This document shows, in pieces, positions 11,561-25,100 of a stretch of 64,000 nt of DNA (its first letter is position 1; each line of letters starts with the position of its first letter). This DNA comes from Pestalotiopsis fici W106-1 (Eukaryota > Ascomycota > Sordariomycetes > Amphisphaeriales > Sporocadaceae). Location: NCBI RefSeq assembly GCF_000516985.1, contig NW_006917096.1:1907606-1971605 (forward strand), in the 5' to 3' direction. The translations under genes and the position numbers were made by a program. A model generated the notes under the pieces. The model saw nothing but the letters and a program-made list of their open reading frames with translations, did no database searches and had not been told where the DNA came from.

Positions 11561-12181
11561 ATTTTCGGACTTGATACTCGTTCAAACAGACCAATAATCT
11601 CTAGTTTCTCAGTTTCAATGAAAGATTGTTGAAAGAGTGTGGTCGCTGTTAATTTTTTGGCACAAATTGGGCAATAGCAAAATTGTGGTGGATACCAGAT
11701 TCTTAAAGCGAAAACTGAGAACCATGCCGGCCGCATTGCAGAAGTGGATAAATGCATAATTTTTTTCTTTTGTCCAACAAATTGCAGTAACCGGAGCAAT
11801 TTTGGTATTAGTGCTTCAATCCCTGCCGTACTATAAAGCATAGTACAGAATACACTATAACGATACAGAAAACCCCTGCATCAGGTGCCTTACACCATCA
11901 AACAGCTTTTGTTACAGAGAATGAGTTGAATAATAAATTTTATTCATCTTGTCTCTATTTTTGAGTTACCTGCGATGAATATCACTACCAGGATGTCCGT
12001 TCATTCGCATCTTATCCAAAGTGTCGAGTAGCGAATCGCGTCAATGTCACTTGCGCCAGAGTCCCTCACTGTCGGAGTCAAATCAAAGACTTGAGGCAAT
12101 TGACGCTGCTCCTTGTACTCAGTTGATAGCATTTTCAGTAGGGATAGGAACTCTGAATGCTTAGAGTACGGTACTAACAAC
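11561..12181. other. Intergenic PRMT3 promoter side / USO1 3' side
   Basis: About 620 bases between two minus-strand genes, containing the PRMT3 promoter and the USO1 3' end. The stretch 11930-11960 is AT-rich. The minus frame 11841-11434 overlaps the PRMT3 start antiphase and looks like chance. Confidence 0.55.
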
Positions 12182-12260
12182 TTAGTCAACACCGTCGTCA
12201 TCGTCATCGTCTTCCTCATCGTCTTCGTCTTCGTCGTCGTCGTCGTCCTCCGCGTCTGAC
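12182..12260 (-). repeat. GAC/GAT/GAA triplet run encoding the Uso1 acidic tail
   Basis: A low-complexity purine-rich triplet run on the minus strand (CGT/CAT/CTT triplets on the plus strand) encodes consecutive Asp and Glu residues of the Uso1 C-terminus. Such runs are prone to length change. Confidence 0.8.
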
Positions 12261-15200
12261 ACTGTTCCACCGAGCTCCTGTACCTGCTTCTGTAGAAGAA
12301 GTTAGTAATCATGTACCATAGGAGCGCTTGCTGAGGCGTGCAGCGACTTACCTTGTACTTTTCCACCCTCTCCTCAAGGTCACCAAAGACCATGAGGAGA
12401 TCGTCCAACTCTGTCTGTGTAGCCATTCTTTCCTCATCCTTTGTCTTGAGCTCGGCATCCTTCTGCTTGACCGCGGTGTTGATCTTTTCCAGCTGCAATT
12501 TGGCTTTTTGGAGCTCCTCCTTGGGAGTTTCCGACTCGGCTTTTATTCTCAGTAGCTCGTCTTCGGCCTTCTGCGATTGGGATTTTGCTTTCTGCAGTTC
12601 TTCTTCAGTTTTCTTGGACTCAGACGTTGCTTTCTGGAGCTTCTCTTCGGCCTTCTTGAGTTCGGCTTGCAGCTTCTCCAAAGCGCTGTCCTTTTGCTGC
12701 TTTGACTGAGACTTGGACTTCTGAAGCTCATCTTCGGCCTTCTTGAGCTCGCCCTTCAGCTTCTCAACCTCACCATCCTTCTGCTTCTTGGACTGGGATT
12801 TCGCTTTCTGAAGTTCATCCTCAGCCTTCTTGAGCTGTTCTTTCAGCTTCTCAACCTCATCGGTCTTTTGCTGTTTTGACTGAGTCTTGGCATTCTTGAG
12901 CTCATCCTCAGATTTCTTGATCTGAGACTTGGATTCTGCAAGATCCTCCAGGGCTTTCTTGAGTTGAGACTTGGCCTTTTCTAATTCATCATTCTTCTGC
13001 TGTTTTGGCTGAGATGTGGCTTTTTGGAGATCGCTCTGGGCCTTTTCGAGTTGAGCTTTACTCTGCTCAAGCTCATCAGCGTGTTCTCGCTTGAGATCTC
13101 CGCTGACCTGCTCGAGCTTGTCAGCATGCTTCTTTTCAAGCTCGACCCTGGCCTTCTCGGACTGGGATCTTTGCTCCTCTAGCTCGCCAGCGTGCTCCTG
13201 CTTGAGCTTAGCTTCGGCTTTCTCGAGATTGTCCGCATACTTCTTTTCAAGACCGGATCTTAGACTCTTGAGTTCGTTTGCCTTTCCAGCTTCTGCAGCC
13301 TCAAGCCGGGCATTGTAATCGGTCTCGAGCTGTTGAACACGTGCTTGTAATTGAGCAGCAGCATTCTTTGCCGACTCTTGTGCTTCTTGCAATTGAGTTT
13401 GGAAGTCTTGCGCGCGTTTCTCGGCCTCCTTAGCCTTGACAGTCTCGGCCTCGAGTTCGGCTCTGGCACCTTGGACCTCCTCTGAGTGCGTCTTGGCTGC
13501 CTTCATCAAGTCCAATTCCAATCGGCTGACATTGGCTCGGAGATCTGCTATCTCAGCACCAGTGCGGCGCTCCTTTCGAGCTGCTTCAGCTTCAGATGTT
13601 TTCTTGACATAATCAAGTTGTCGCTGAATTTCCGCCGTCTTGTTGGCAGCCTGTTCTTCAGTCGATTTAAGCTGTTCCTCTAGACGCTGAATGGCTCTGA
13701 GTGTATCGCCAAACTTCTGCTTCACATCCTTGTTCTCGGCCTCAAGGCTTTTGTTCTGGTTCTCCAATTGGTCGACCTTCCGCTGCAGGGCTTTGGTCTC
13801 TTGCTCATGTTTGCGCTGGTAGGCTCTGGCTTCGTCATCGTGCTTTCGTTGCAAAACTTTCAAAGACTCTTCATACTTGCGATCAGAAGATCTGACGGCT
13901 TCTTCATGCTTTCGGTGCAGATTCTTGATCTCGCTTTCATGGTTTCGATGAAGAGCATCATTGAGAGATTTGATTCTGTTCAGCTCTGCCACTGTGCTTT
14001 CCAGTTGTTGTCCAAGCTGTTTATTAGATGCAGTACCATCCATGAGTGACGACTGCCAATTCCGGTAGTATTCATCTTGTTTGGCACGGACAGCATCGAG
14101 TTCTGCTCGGAGATCATCAACCAGCTGGCGAGAAACGCCTTTCTCTTCACCATTCACCACCACAGACGTCTCGATTGCAGGATCCGTGTCAATCGCACGA
14201 ATCACGTGGTTGCAGTGGTCTTTGTAGAATTCGACAAACGTGGCATCAAAGAAGACTTCCGGAAGCTCTCCAGAGTCGTCAGCCTTTTGAGGGATAACCT
14301 CGAAATCCCGCATCATTGGATGCTTCAGGAGATTTCGCAAGGAGACCTGGTAGTTACCGCGGCTCATTCGTGACAGCAGAGCCTCGTGCAAGGACGGACG
14401 TGGTATAGGTGACTCTCGGGTGGAATATTCGTAGATAACACCCAATAACATGGCACTCAGACCACGTACCATAGCATTACTTTTCGGTTCTTGGACAACC
14501 TCGGTTAGTCCCTGCAGATGGCTTCCTTCTCCAAGAAAGTCGTCGACGCCGGCTGGATTGTGCCACAGCCAGCCGATGAGAAGCATGAGGTATCCCATGA
14601 TGACGCGTTCATCTATGCCGGTTTTCAGTCCGCTGAGTAGGTGGGCTGTAATAGTCTGTATGCTGGTCACAACCTCTTCACCACTTTCAGCATCGCCTTC
14701 GGTCAAAGACATGGCAAGTGTCTTGGCCTTTGGCTCATGGCCATCGTCAGTCTCGTGAAGAAGATGAAACATAACAATGGATGCAAACCAATGACGATAT
14801 GGATCGTTGGATGTTGAAGCAGATGGCTGGAGAAGGGTAGTCAGAACATTAGCAGTTTCGTCGCTCCCACTGCTATACCCCTCGATAGCGCGATGAAGAA
14901 AATGCAGTCGAATCTCGTCGTGACCATATAGATAAGCTTTCAAACACTCGCACGCAGCCATCCGTAGGTCGAATAATTGCAACGAAGTCACACTCAAGGT
15001 AAGATCGAGTAGGCCATCAATCACATACACAAGTGTGACGGAAATACCATTCGTCTTCCCATTGACGCCGTTCACATCATTTGGGAGGACACTAGGCACC
15101 TGGAGCTGAGCGAAGCCTTCCTGGAGCTCGCGGTTGCCACGGATGATTTCTGAGCATACCGTCAACGCTTCCGCGCGTATCGAGACATCTGCAGCCTGTG

Positions 15201-16152
15201 CAAAAGCAAGCTGCAAAGCATGGTAGAGGACGCCATGCTGCCAGAATGCTCTCTGGTTCTGCGGCGTCTCCTTTTCGCCAGGCGTTAGAAACAGCCGCAC
15301 AATAGCGAGTAATGCGTAAGTGTTTCGAGATCCCTGCTGCTGTGCCCATTGCGCCACCTCTTCGGCCTCTTTTCCGAGCTCATATGTGGATTTGAGAAGC
15401 TGAGATAAGTTGGCTATATATCCTTCTTCCCGGAATGTATATTGGTTGGACTGGTTCAGTCTGAGAAGATTCACCAGCAGGACCAGACAGTCCTCGACGA
15501 TTCTGTCGCCCTCGGACAGGCCGCCCTCGGCCGCAATGATGGCGAATATCCGTTGAAAGGCGCCCTGAAAGGCGATTGCCTTCTGGATATCTGGCGAAGT
15601 GGGAGTGAGGTATGTCAGAAGCGAAACGGCCTCGTTCCGGACGGCATCGCGTCGATCTTCCAACACAGCTACCAAGCTGGATATGCCAAGTGGTGCTGCA
15701 AATACACAAGCTTCGGTTCGGTCAGCACGGGCCGAGAGTACCGCGGACAGCAGCTGTAGAGAATATAATCGCGAGTAAAAGTCGTTTGTTTCGAGGAAGT
15801 CGAGAAGCAACGTCACGTTCTCTTGCCTCTGGGTGAATTCGTCGGCTAGCCAGAGAGCTATGTCTTCGGAAGCTTCTGGACTGTCCTGGTTGGGGTCAAA
15901 CAGCATCAACAGGGTCTCGAGGACAACCTTGACTGTGTCGACATCCTCGCCATCTTTGGATAGACTGCCAATCAAGCTTCGCAGGGCGCCGGACGCTACA
16001 GAGGCAGGATAATCCTTGGCGAAACTTCGCAGTCCCAGAATCGCAGCACGGCGGTCTTCGAGGAGGGTCGCAGAGTTGAGACGTCCGCCGAGGACCGCGA
16101 TGGTCTCGCCTACGGACTGTTTCGCCGGCGCATTCGCAATGGTCGAGAACAT
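12182..16152 (-). CDS. USO1: Golgi vesicle-tethering protein Uso1/p115
   Basis: Two exons: 16152-12352 and 12289-12182, giving 1302 residues. The head (about 1-640) is an armadillo-like helical repeat region, starting MFSTIANAPAKQSVGETI and including VEDCLVLLVNLLRLNQSNQ as in p115. From about residue 690 to 1265 there is a long coiled coil with many near-repeats such as ELKKAEDELQKAKSQSK. The tail after splicing is extremely acidic (runs of D/E ending GVD). This architecture (globular head, rod, acidic C-terminus) is that of Uso1/p115, which tethers ER-derived vesicles to the Golgi with Rab1/Ypt1 and SNAREs. The 62-base intron contains no in-frame stop, so an unspliced frame runs on to 12001; I choose the spliced form because it restores the family's acidic tail. 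Confidence 0.93.
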
Positions 16153-17317
16153 GTTTGCTTATACAGAGTTGGGACTGATCGTTCGGGGAATCTCGAGGCC
16201 ATTGGGGGAAGGTCACCGATTTGTAATGATTAGACTTTCGCGGCTCATCACGCAGGCAAGCGACAAGAACACAAGCAAAATGCCAAGGCCCAGAGCTTCA
16301 AATAGCTGCACTCATGGTATCTGGTATTTCATGAAGAGCTTTGGGGCGTTATTCAAGGCAAGTGATGTACTTTGGGCTTTCATCTGGACAGGTATGGCCT
16401 ACGCTAGCTTGCAGCAGGGATCATATGACATTAGCTGTATTTATGCAGATAAGGAGTGACCAACACATTGAATACTACTGCAAGTGTACTCGAGCTCTCT
16501 CTATGTTTTCAAGTTTAACAGCTACTCATGAGTCTTCTGGATGATAATCCTGTTCCTTCCAAGACTTGAATGTGACTGATTTCTAACAAGTTGTTGCTCG
16601 TGGTTAGAATCGCCAAGAAGCGAGTCTTCATTCCGCAGGGACGGCAATAAAATCTAGAATTCTGGCATCCAGCTCTGAAGCTTGCACACAGCTTTGAATT
16701 GGACCCTGAATTTCGAAGTCGGCGGCTACTACCACCGAGAACCGACGCCACCTTTCCACTCATGGCTAGCGCAATCACATCGAAGCGGGCAGCTGCAGGC
16801 AACACAGGTAGCTTTCAAAAGTCAGAAAGGTGAGCGCAGTTACCTTGAAGGACCGAGCTCGCGCCAGGCTGAAGAAATCTGAATTTCAGATTCATCACCA
16901 CCCGCGGTCGCAAGTGGCCATTTTCTTATTGTTCCTTTCTCCGGGATCTGTCGCGTCACTATCTCAATTGATTGTGCGCTGCATTAACCTGCCAGCGAAG
17001 GATATAGTTTCTTTCTCGTATCTCATTCTTACTTGAAGTCTCACTGCAGTTGCTACACTGCGCGCAACACTGCCAACGTCTCGACTTGACTGACAACACG
17101 GCGATCCGATCACAAACCTTGCGGTTCGACAACGCTTGTCTATATACTCATCACGCCGATGCGCGCGCTGTCGCTTGGGTCCAATTTTCCATCGCGAGGA
17201 CTTACCAAGTCCTGCAGCTGCCTCCGAATCCAAGACATATTAGGCGCTGCCAAATAAAATACCATCACAACACTTTCAAACGTCATCAGCTAACGGGTTT
17301 CCGTTGAAACCGCCAAG
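16153..17317. promoter_or_regulatory. Divergent promoter region USO1 / RAT1
   Basis: About 1.16 kb between head-to-head genes. Small frames here (for example 16016-16459, plus, which also overlaps USO1 antisense, and 16805-16515, minus) show no family features. The 17040-17317 part is a probable RAT1 leader. Confidence 0.5.
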
Positions 17318-20300
17318 ATGGGTATTCCCGCAGCTTTCCGATGGCTTTCCAACAAGTATCCCAAGATTGTATCTCCTGTGATTGAGGATAAGCCCATCGA
17401 AATGGATGATGGATCCACGATACCTGTCGACACAACCAGACCCAACCCCAACGGCGAAGAGTTTGACAACCTCTATTTGGATATGAACGGTATAGTCCAT
17501 CCTTGTTCGCATCCAGAGGATCGCCCTGCGCCCAAAGATGAGGAGGAGATGATGCTGGAAGTGTTCAAATACACTGACCGTGTTGTGAACATGGTTCGCC
17601 CAAGGAAGCTGCTCATGATTGCTATTGGTAAGCTCACGGCCCTTGCTCATTTAATTGCTATGGGTGTTCTCAGTACTGACAAAATGATCAGACGGTGTAG
17701 CCCCTCGTGCAAAGATGAACCAACAACGTTCGAGACGATTTCGATCTGCGCAAGAGGCCAAAGAGAAGGCAGCCGACAAGGAGGAGCTCTATAAAATGAT
17801 CAAGCAACAGAATGGTGGTGTTCTCCCCCCGGAAACGTTGGAGTCGATGAACAAGAAGGCATTCGATTCCAATTCAATCACTCCTGGAACACCATTCATG
17901 GACATCTTAGCTGGCAGCCTGAGATATTGGTGCGCCTACAAGCTGAATACTGATCCTGCTTGGTCTAAAATGAAGGTTATTATCTCGGATGCCACCATCC
18001 CAGGTGAGGGTGAGCACAAGATCATGAACTTCGTTCGATCTCAGCGCCTCTCGCCGGAGCATGATCCCAACACTCGTCATGTGATCTATGGTCTCGATGC
18101 CGATCTGATCATGCTGGGTCTTGCCACTCATGAACCGCACTTCCGTGTTCTACGCGAAGACGTGTTTGCTGACCAGGGCAAGGTTCGAACTTGCAGACTT
18201 TGCGGGCAACCTGGCCATGAGGCCAGAGACTGCCGTGGCGAAGCCAAGCCAAAAGATGACGAGTTGGTGGATAAGAAGCCTATGCCCCTGAAACCCTTTA
18301 TTTGGCTCCATGTCTCAGCTTTGCGAGAATATCTCGCCGTGGAGCTTGATGTCCCTGGACTTCCGTTTCGCTTTGATCTGGAGAGGGCCATCGATGATTG
18401 GGTCTTCATGTGTTTCTTTGTCGGAAACGACTTCTTGCCCCATCTGCCTGCTTTGGAGATTCGCGAAAACGGTATCGACACGCTGATAGCTATTTGGAGG
18501 GACAATCTGCCTCATATGGGTGGCTATCTAACTAAAGACGGTCATGTGGACTTGGCTAGGGCACAGCTTATTTTTGAGGGCCTGGCTAAACAGGAGGACG
18601 CAATCTTCCGCAGGCGAAGAGAGACTGAAGAAAGGCGTGAAGCCTCTGCGAAGAGACGCAGAATGAATGATGAGAGGAACGGAAGGAACGACTACCGCAA
18701 CGGTGGCAAAGATAATTCGCAAGGTGGGCCTGGACAGGCGCTCACACATGACATGATCATCAACAAGGCACCTAACGATGACGCCAACAATGCCAACAAG
18801 AGTGCCGCTGCTGTGCTCAAGAGCCAAATCCAGGGATTGATGAAGCCTAACTCTGCAAACGGAGACGATCCTGCGGCAGCGCCCTCTGCTCTTGGCAAGC
18901 GCAAGGCTGATTTGGTTGAGCAAGATGGAGCAAGCACTCCTGGTAGTGACTCAGCGGCTACGCCCTCTGCGCAACCCAAACCCGATCCGTCTGAAGACAC
19001 AGTCAGGCTCTGGGAGGATGGCTACGCAGATAGGTATTACGAGCAGAAGTTCCATGTCGATCCCAAGGACATCGAATTCCGCCACAAAGTCGCGCGAGCT
19101 TACACGGAGGGTCTCGCCTGGGTATTAAGATACTATTTCCAGGGCTGTCCCTCTTGGGAATGGTATTATCCGTATCACTACGCACCATTTGCGCAAGATT
19201 TCGTTGACCTTGGGAAGATGGAGATCAACTTTGAGAAGGGCAGGATTTCGAGACCTTTCGAGCAACTCCTCAGTGTCCAACCTGCAGCCTCTCGTCATGT
19301 CTTGCCGGCTGAATTCCATGACCTCATGACAAATCCGGACAGCGAAATCATTGATTTCTATCCTGAAGAGTTCGAGGTCGATCTCAATGGCAAGAAGATG
19401 GCCTGGCAAGGCGTCGCACTTCTACCGTTCATCGATATGCCGCGTCTTCTGGCCGCAGCTGAGAAGAAGTACCCGCTGCTGAGTGCTGCAGACACGGCGC
19501 GGAATGGACAAGGAAAAGAGGTTTTGCTTCTATCAGAAGCGAATCAAGAGCTCTACGATGACATCACTAGTCATTTCTACTCGAAGAAGCAGGGTGCACC
19601 AGAGTATAAGATCAACCCGCGACTAGCACAAGGCCTGTCCGGAAAAGTCGAGAAGCAGGAAGACTATCTCCCACATGGTACTCTGGAGTATCCACTCGAG
19701 AGTAAAAGCATGCCCAACGTGGAAGATGATCGTTCGTTGACGTAAGTTTTTCTTGTTATCACACCTATGTTTCCAGAAGCATGCTAATCATGTTGCAGTG
19801 TCGTGTACAAGATGCCGAGCAGCTCCCACACTCATAAGTCCATGCTACTTCGTGGTGTTGAGCTTCCAACACCTGCGCTGAACCGACATGATATTGAAGA
19901 ATTGAAGGGTAAGATGCGCAACTCTGGACGTAGTTATGGCGGAGCACCGTTCCGCGGTGGATACAATGGCAGAGGTCGGGGAAGGATTGACTACGGTCCC
20001 GGCATGTCTGGCGGCCGTGGCGGACGCCCGGATCGTGGTCCAGCATATGGTGGCCACCAACAGCAATATGGAGGGTCGAACTCGTTTCCTCCAGTTCCTC
20101 CTCCAGGATGGGTTCCCCCACCTCCTGGCGCCTTCGGTTTTGGTGCAGGTTTGCCGCCGCCGCCGCCGCCTCCTGGTCACTACGGTGGACAGAATTCATA
20201 TGGAGGTTCTCACAACGGCAACTACGGTGGACATCAAAACTACTATCAGCCCCCTCCGCCCCCTCATGGAGGAAGCTATGGCGGCTACGGTGGCAACAAC

Positions 20301-20378
20301 AACTCGGGGTCGTATGGTCGTGATCGACGTCAATACGACGACGGCAGAAACCAACGCGGTGGTCGAAACTATAGATAG
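17318..20378 (+). CDS. RAT1: Nuclear 5'-3' exoribonuclease Rat1/Xrn2
   Basis: Three exons: 17318-17627, 17692-19741 and 19799-20378, giving 979 residues. It begins [16 protein letters not shown], as all XRN enzymes do. Acidic metal-binding residues are visible in LDMNG (Asp55), [26 protein letters not shown] and [15 protein letters not shown] zinc knuckle [14 protein letters not shown] lies at about 271-284, typical of the nuclear Rat1 form in filamentous fungi. The middle has a Lys/Arg-rich linker and the C-terminus is rich in RGG, GYGG and poly-proline (last 110 residues). Rat1 degrades 5'-monophosphate RNA in the nucleus, processes rRNA and snoRNA, and drives torpedo termination of Pol II with Rai1. 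Introns are 64 and 57 bases. Confidence 0.95.
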
Positions 20379-22121
20379 CCGACTAAGCGGCGGGCAGATG
20401 CCGTTGGGCAAGCAGCAGATGAACATTGGCACCATTCTGTGCAAGTGCTGTAGAAGGTTCACGTAGCTAACGATGAGCGAGCTCGCGATTGCGGCTCCCG
20501 CCTCTTGTCTCTTGTTTTGTTCAATGTTTGTGAACGTGTACGGAGTATCATGATTGCATCTGCCCTCATCTATATCTTTTCTTTTCTTTTTTTCAATTTA
20601 ATATTAAGTGTACCAAATATAGAAGCGCCAAAGGCACATGGGTCAAGAAAGGCAGTCCGTACTACGAGCGAAAGATGTAGAATCCTGGCTCCGGGAGCCA
20701 TACGTACAATATCTACTGTGTACGTTTGCCGAGAGTCGAAATAGGGGTCAGCCGGGGTAGAAACACCCTTGACTCTATGTGAGCCACTTTTTTTGTGAAT
20801 CCCTGCCTTGGGCTATAGTGTAGGTAGATACCAGCCGACTATAGCATCGCGGGCGTGGCCCAAGAAATTTCGCGCCAGCTACCTAAATCTCGGGATTCAG
20901 ACGCTAGAATAGATTACTGCGATACAATAGGGCCAATTCTGAAGTTGTTCTCATGGTGCTGAGTTGCTACGGATCGCAATTATCTTCTTGGTGGGCACCT
21001 CGTGGCTCGAGCACGCACTCGAGGCCTCTCCATTTTATGGCTACTTCCGAAGCGACTTGCACCCTCAAAGGACAGCGTTGTCCCATTGGGAAGTGGATGC
21101 CAGCTCCGTCTGAAGATCTGTGCAACATTGGCCCGCCTGGGTCAGGGAAAGTCTTCAACATGCACAGTATGGGGAGGGAACAGTTAAAGGCCTCAGCTTC
21201 TCGTACGAGTTGAATTAGCACACGTTGTGCCCCGCAAGAAGACGGGACAATGGACTACTATATAGATTTCATAGATTGGGCAAAAATTCAAGAGCCGATT
21301 TTTCTAAGGAAATTGAGTTGGCAGTAGTGTCCCTCCCCACGAGGAATTCAAGAAAAATGACGAGTTCTGCTGGGGGGCGTAAGGAATGCGCCTGTCAGGT
21401 CCACAGATTGCTCCCTGGGTGGATTATTTGTGCCGGCCGGCTTTGCGCTATGGGGGCAGCACGTCCGATAGCACTTGACCTGGACCCCCGCATTGGTACT
21501 TAGACCATCCTTGATTGATGGCGTTGGGCTGCCGCACCCATTTCGACGGACGGCAATAATTATTATTACTTGGTTGTGGTGATCCAGACAGACAGACGCT
21601 TGCTGGCTTGTTGGCTTGCTCGCTGCCATTCTGCTCGCTGAACAAAATATCGCGCTGTGCTGGTTGATCCCCAGAGACTGTAATTGCGTCGCCAAGTGCA
21701 GAGTCTCGCGCGCGAAAGAGAAAAGAGAGAGACGTAGGTATCTTGACTGCCAGCATCCGTCACCGTCCCTCACCGTCCGTCCCACTGAAAGTGCTGCTAC
21801 TAGCGAGACGCGGCGACACTACATACGCTCCTTCGTTCGCGACGACATCTGTACGATACGATACACTGCTCGATCCTGCCGGAGACGAATCTCCCGCAAA
21901 AACGAAAGCGACAAACTATCTACCTAGACAGCTGATTCCACGCTGGGAATTGGGGACAGAGGTTTCGGCATTTAATTATCTGAGACATTGACGTAGTACC
22001 GTGACGAGCAAACAATTGCCCTCTTGTTGCGACTTCTCCCCCCCCGCGTTCCTATCTTGAAGGTTCATGGCACCGTCACGATGAGGAGCAGCTTCAGGAT
22101 AGCTAGACGACGGAACACAAG
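20379..22121. other. Intergenic RAT1 3' side / RasGAP promoter and leader
   Basis: About 1.74 kb. The first part includes the RAT1 3' region (T-rich 20575-20600). The second part is presumably the RasGAP promoter and a long 5' leader, with a C-run near 22040. Frames of up to 145 codons (21785-21348, minus) have no recognisable domain or coding flavour. Confidence 0.5.
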
Positions 22122-25100
22122 ATGAATGGCGATGCGGGTCTTGTCGGCTGCTTAGTCGAAAGGCTCACCACCAGAGTATGGCCTCTCTCCGCCCCCAATG
22201 ATCCTTGGGCGAACCCTTGGCGACGCCGTATATATGTACAAGATTGAGTGAACCCATAGAGATGCGCTAACGATTCTTCCTCCAGCTCCCGCATCGTACT
22301 GGCAGCCAAGCCGAAGACTTCCGTCAAGACGAAATCATCGTCATTACGCGCACCTCGTTGCTCAAGATTAGCGCCACGTCAATAGCACTGGTGCTCGATT
22401 CGCTGATAACATTACTGGAGGAACTCATTCGTCCGTACAAATCCTTGGAAGCTCAACCAAACCATATATTCGCTTCTGGAACCTACGTGTACGGTCTGAT
22501 TGGCGACTGCTGCACTGCTGCCTGGCAACATCAACGAGAAAAGGTTGCCAATGGCGCTGGAGGTGTCGAGAATGGGCAGCCGGCACCGGGGCTCGTCATG
22601 CCGGAGCCTCTCGATGGGCTACTCGTGGGAAGATTGACAGAGCTCAACAAATTAATGTTGGCTCCAGTGCCGGACAATTTTGTTTTGCCTTCAGTCACGT
22701 TGTTGGACGAGTACACTTTGCGCAACTTCCTTGACCCAGGCAAGTTCGAGGAGTTCGGACTGCGCATGGCGACCAATGTGCCTGGATTAAACCCTGCAAC
22801 ACTCAAGGTCCAACGTTGGGTACAAGTTGAACCTTATGCTAAAGTTATTGTCGAGTATTGTAGCGCAAGCAATTGGAACGCTGCGTTCGAGTATCTCAGG
22901 ACAACTGTTTTTGGCATTCGCACCGCCGCTCACGTTCATGGCGGTGTACCACAGCCAACAACCCTGGCAGAAGAGGAAAAGTACTCTCTCACCTTGTTAC
23001 GCTTGATGAGCTACTTATGGGTTGATGGCCAGAAAATGGGACTTGTAATCCAAGAACTATGCTCTAGCTTTCTCCATTTCAAAAAGTCATTCCAGAACAC
23101 GGTCGCTGTTGCGTTGCCCATGTTGATCCGGAGATGGATTGACCGTGTCCCAGGAGAATTTGTTCGGCTGCACCAACAGCACAGAAGACTTGATGGCGGT
23201 GCCGATACCCTTTTTGACATGGCTCAGACTGCCGTGGACAACAATCAAAGGCGAGCTATATTATCCCCCATGCAGATGAGTCTTCTATTCCTTACCCCTG
23301 AAGTCTTCGAGGTGGCCAGTGGCTTGCGTGAGTCCAAGACTGGTGGCATAAACAAGAAAATGCAATACCTGGACGGCCTAAGGAAAGGCTTGAAGAACAA
23401 GAATGAGTCGGCAGCATATTGCGTGCTCCAACTACTGCGAGTTGTGCGACATTTCGACATCTCGAGTGAAACGGCAATCATCAGTTATGCCATGGATATT
23501 CAAGACGAAGTCCGTGACGCAGTGTTCCGTCGCACTGTAGCTGGTGAGGCTGGATTATTCGATCAGGACATCACTACGGCGGCTTTTAATTTCCTGACTC
23601 ACTTGAATCTCGAAGACACCGTCGAGTCTCTAGCACAAGTCTGTCTACATCCATCCTCACCAATGACTTTTAAGATTGCCATCATACAAACTTGTGCATT
23701 CTTTGTCAGAGAAACAAATTCCGAGCGTTATCGCCCATTGTTCCTAGAAACCATTGGCTTCATTCAGACACAGTTGAAGGTAATCCATTGCGTGCCTAAA
23801 AGTGGGTGACCCTTATTCTAACTTGAAGCAGGCTCTATTCTCCGTGCAGTCCGATCTAGCTAGCCGCAACCATACTACAAAGCGGAAGGCATCGGAAGCC
23901 AGTATTGCGAATGCTACCTTGCTACGCAACATACTGAGCTTCCTCGAACCGTCGCCAGAGTCCTTATGGGAGAACCCACCTTCAGAAAACCCTGAAGAGT
24001 TCTACGAAGATATCTTTTCGGGGTTGGTTTCCTGCATGGTGTCGCCAGATGAGCAGACCAGGGCTCTCGCTGGTAAGGTGGCCAAAAATCTATTTGCGCA
24101 GGACGGTGTTCTGGCTCGCCTACGACAAACCAAGCGTCTGGATCAAGACGATCTCCGTCACGACTTCTGGCGCATGACGTACGTTGTTCCTGGACTAGAA
24201 GTATTATTGATCCCAACTAATGTCCTCCGTAGCTCCTCTGTCCTGAACAGTATCATTGACAGCCAGGCCCAAAATGGTGACCAAACTACGCTACAATCAA
24301 TCCACAGCTATTTGGAATCTACGTTCGTACTACTCGAGTCCATAAAGGTAATATTATGAGATCAACCAACACCCTATCAAGTATGAGTGCTCATTGAAAA
24401 ATACAGGAGCTTACTGATCCTCCCCGAGAGATTCCCGAGCGTACGGCGACAGCTACAAAAATGGAGACTTTGTTCTTGGTATCATTGTGTTCTCCAGACA
24501 TCGAAACCTGCCAGCTGGTTACATCATGCATTTCCTTGTTCCAGCAGGAATGCGCAATGATCGATGTATCCGATTCTATCAAGGCCGGTAGCGCTTTGCT
24601 CCGCAACAGTGACGTTTTCGAGGAAATAGGCTCTCGCGCGTTCAGATTCACCGGTGTTGTGGCGTTCCAAAAGCGAATCCGCAGCCTCTTGCGGCGCATG
24701 CAGTTTCCCAGTGCCGGCATTTTAAATGCTTGGGAATTGGCCTTCGATCGATGGCTCCATCTGTCCAAAGACGTCTCGACGACCCCGGTCGATGCTGTTG
24801 ATGATAGAACCCTATCCGAGTGGCGCAATTACACTGGATTCCTGGCTTCGCTAGGAGGCATTTGCACGGCTGACCAGGCCTATGTTCTGGAAGAGCCTGC
24901 CATCAGCGGTTTGAAATGGATTGATCGTCTGTCCTCCGAAAATTTCGAAGAGCCTCTTCTCAACCGGTACTTGCGTCAAAGTGTCCAGCTACTTGCATGC
25001 GCCAACGTCCGAGTCAGAGAAACGATGAGAGATGTGCTGTCGACGGAAATTGCTCCCAATCTCTACCATCCCCTGTTTAAGGCACTGGAGTCCGAGCTCG

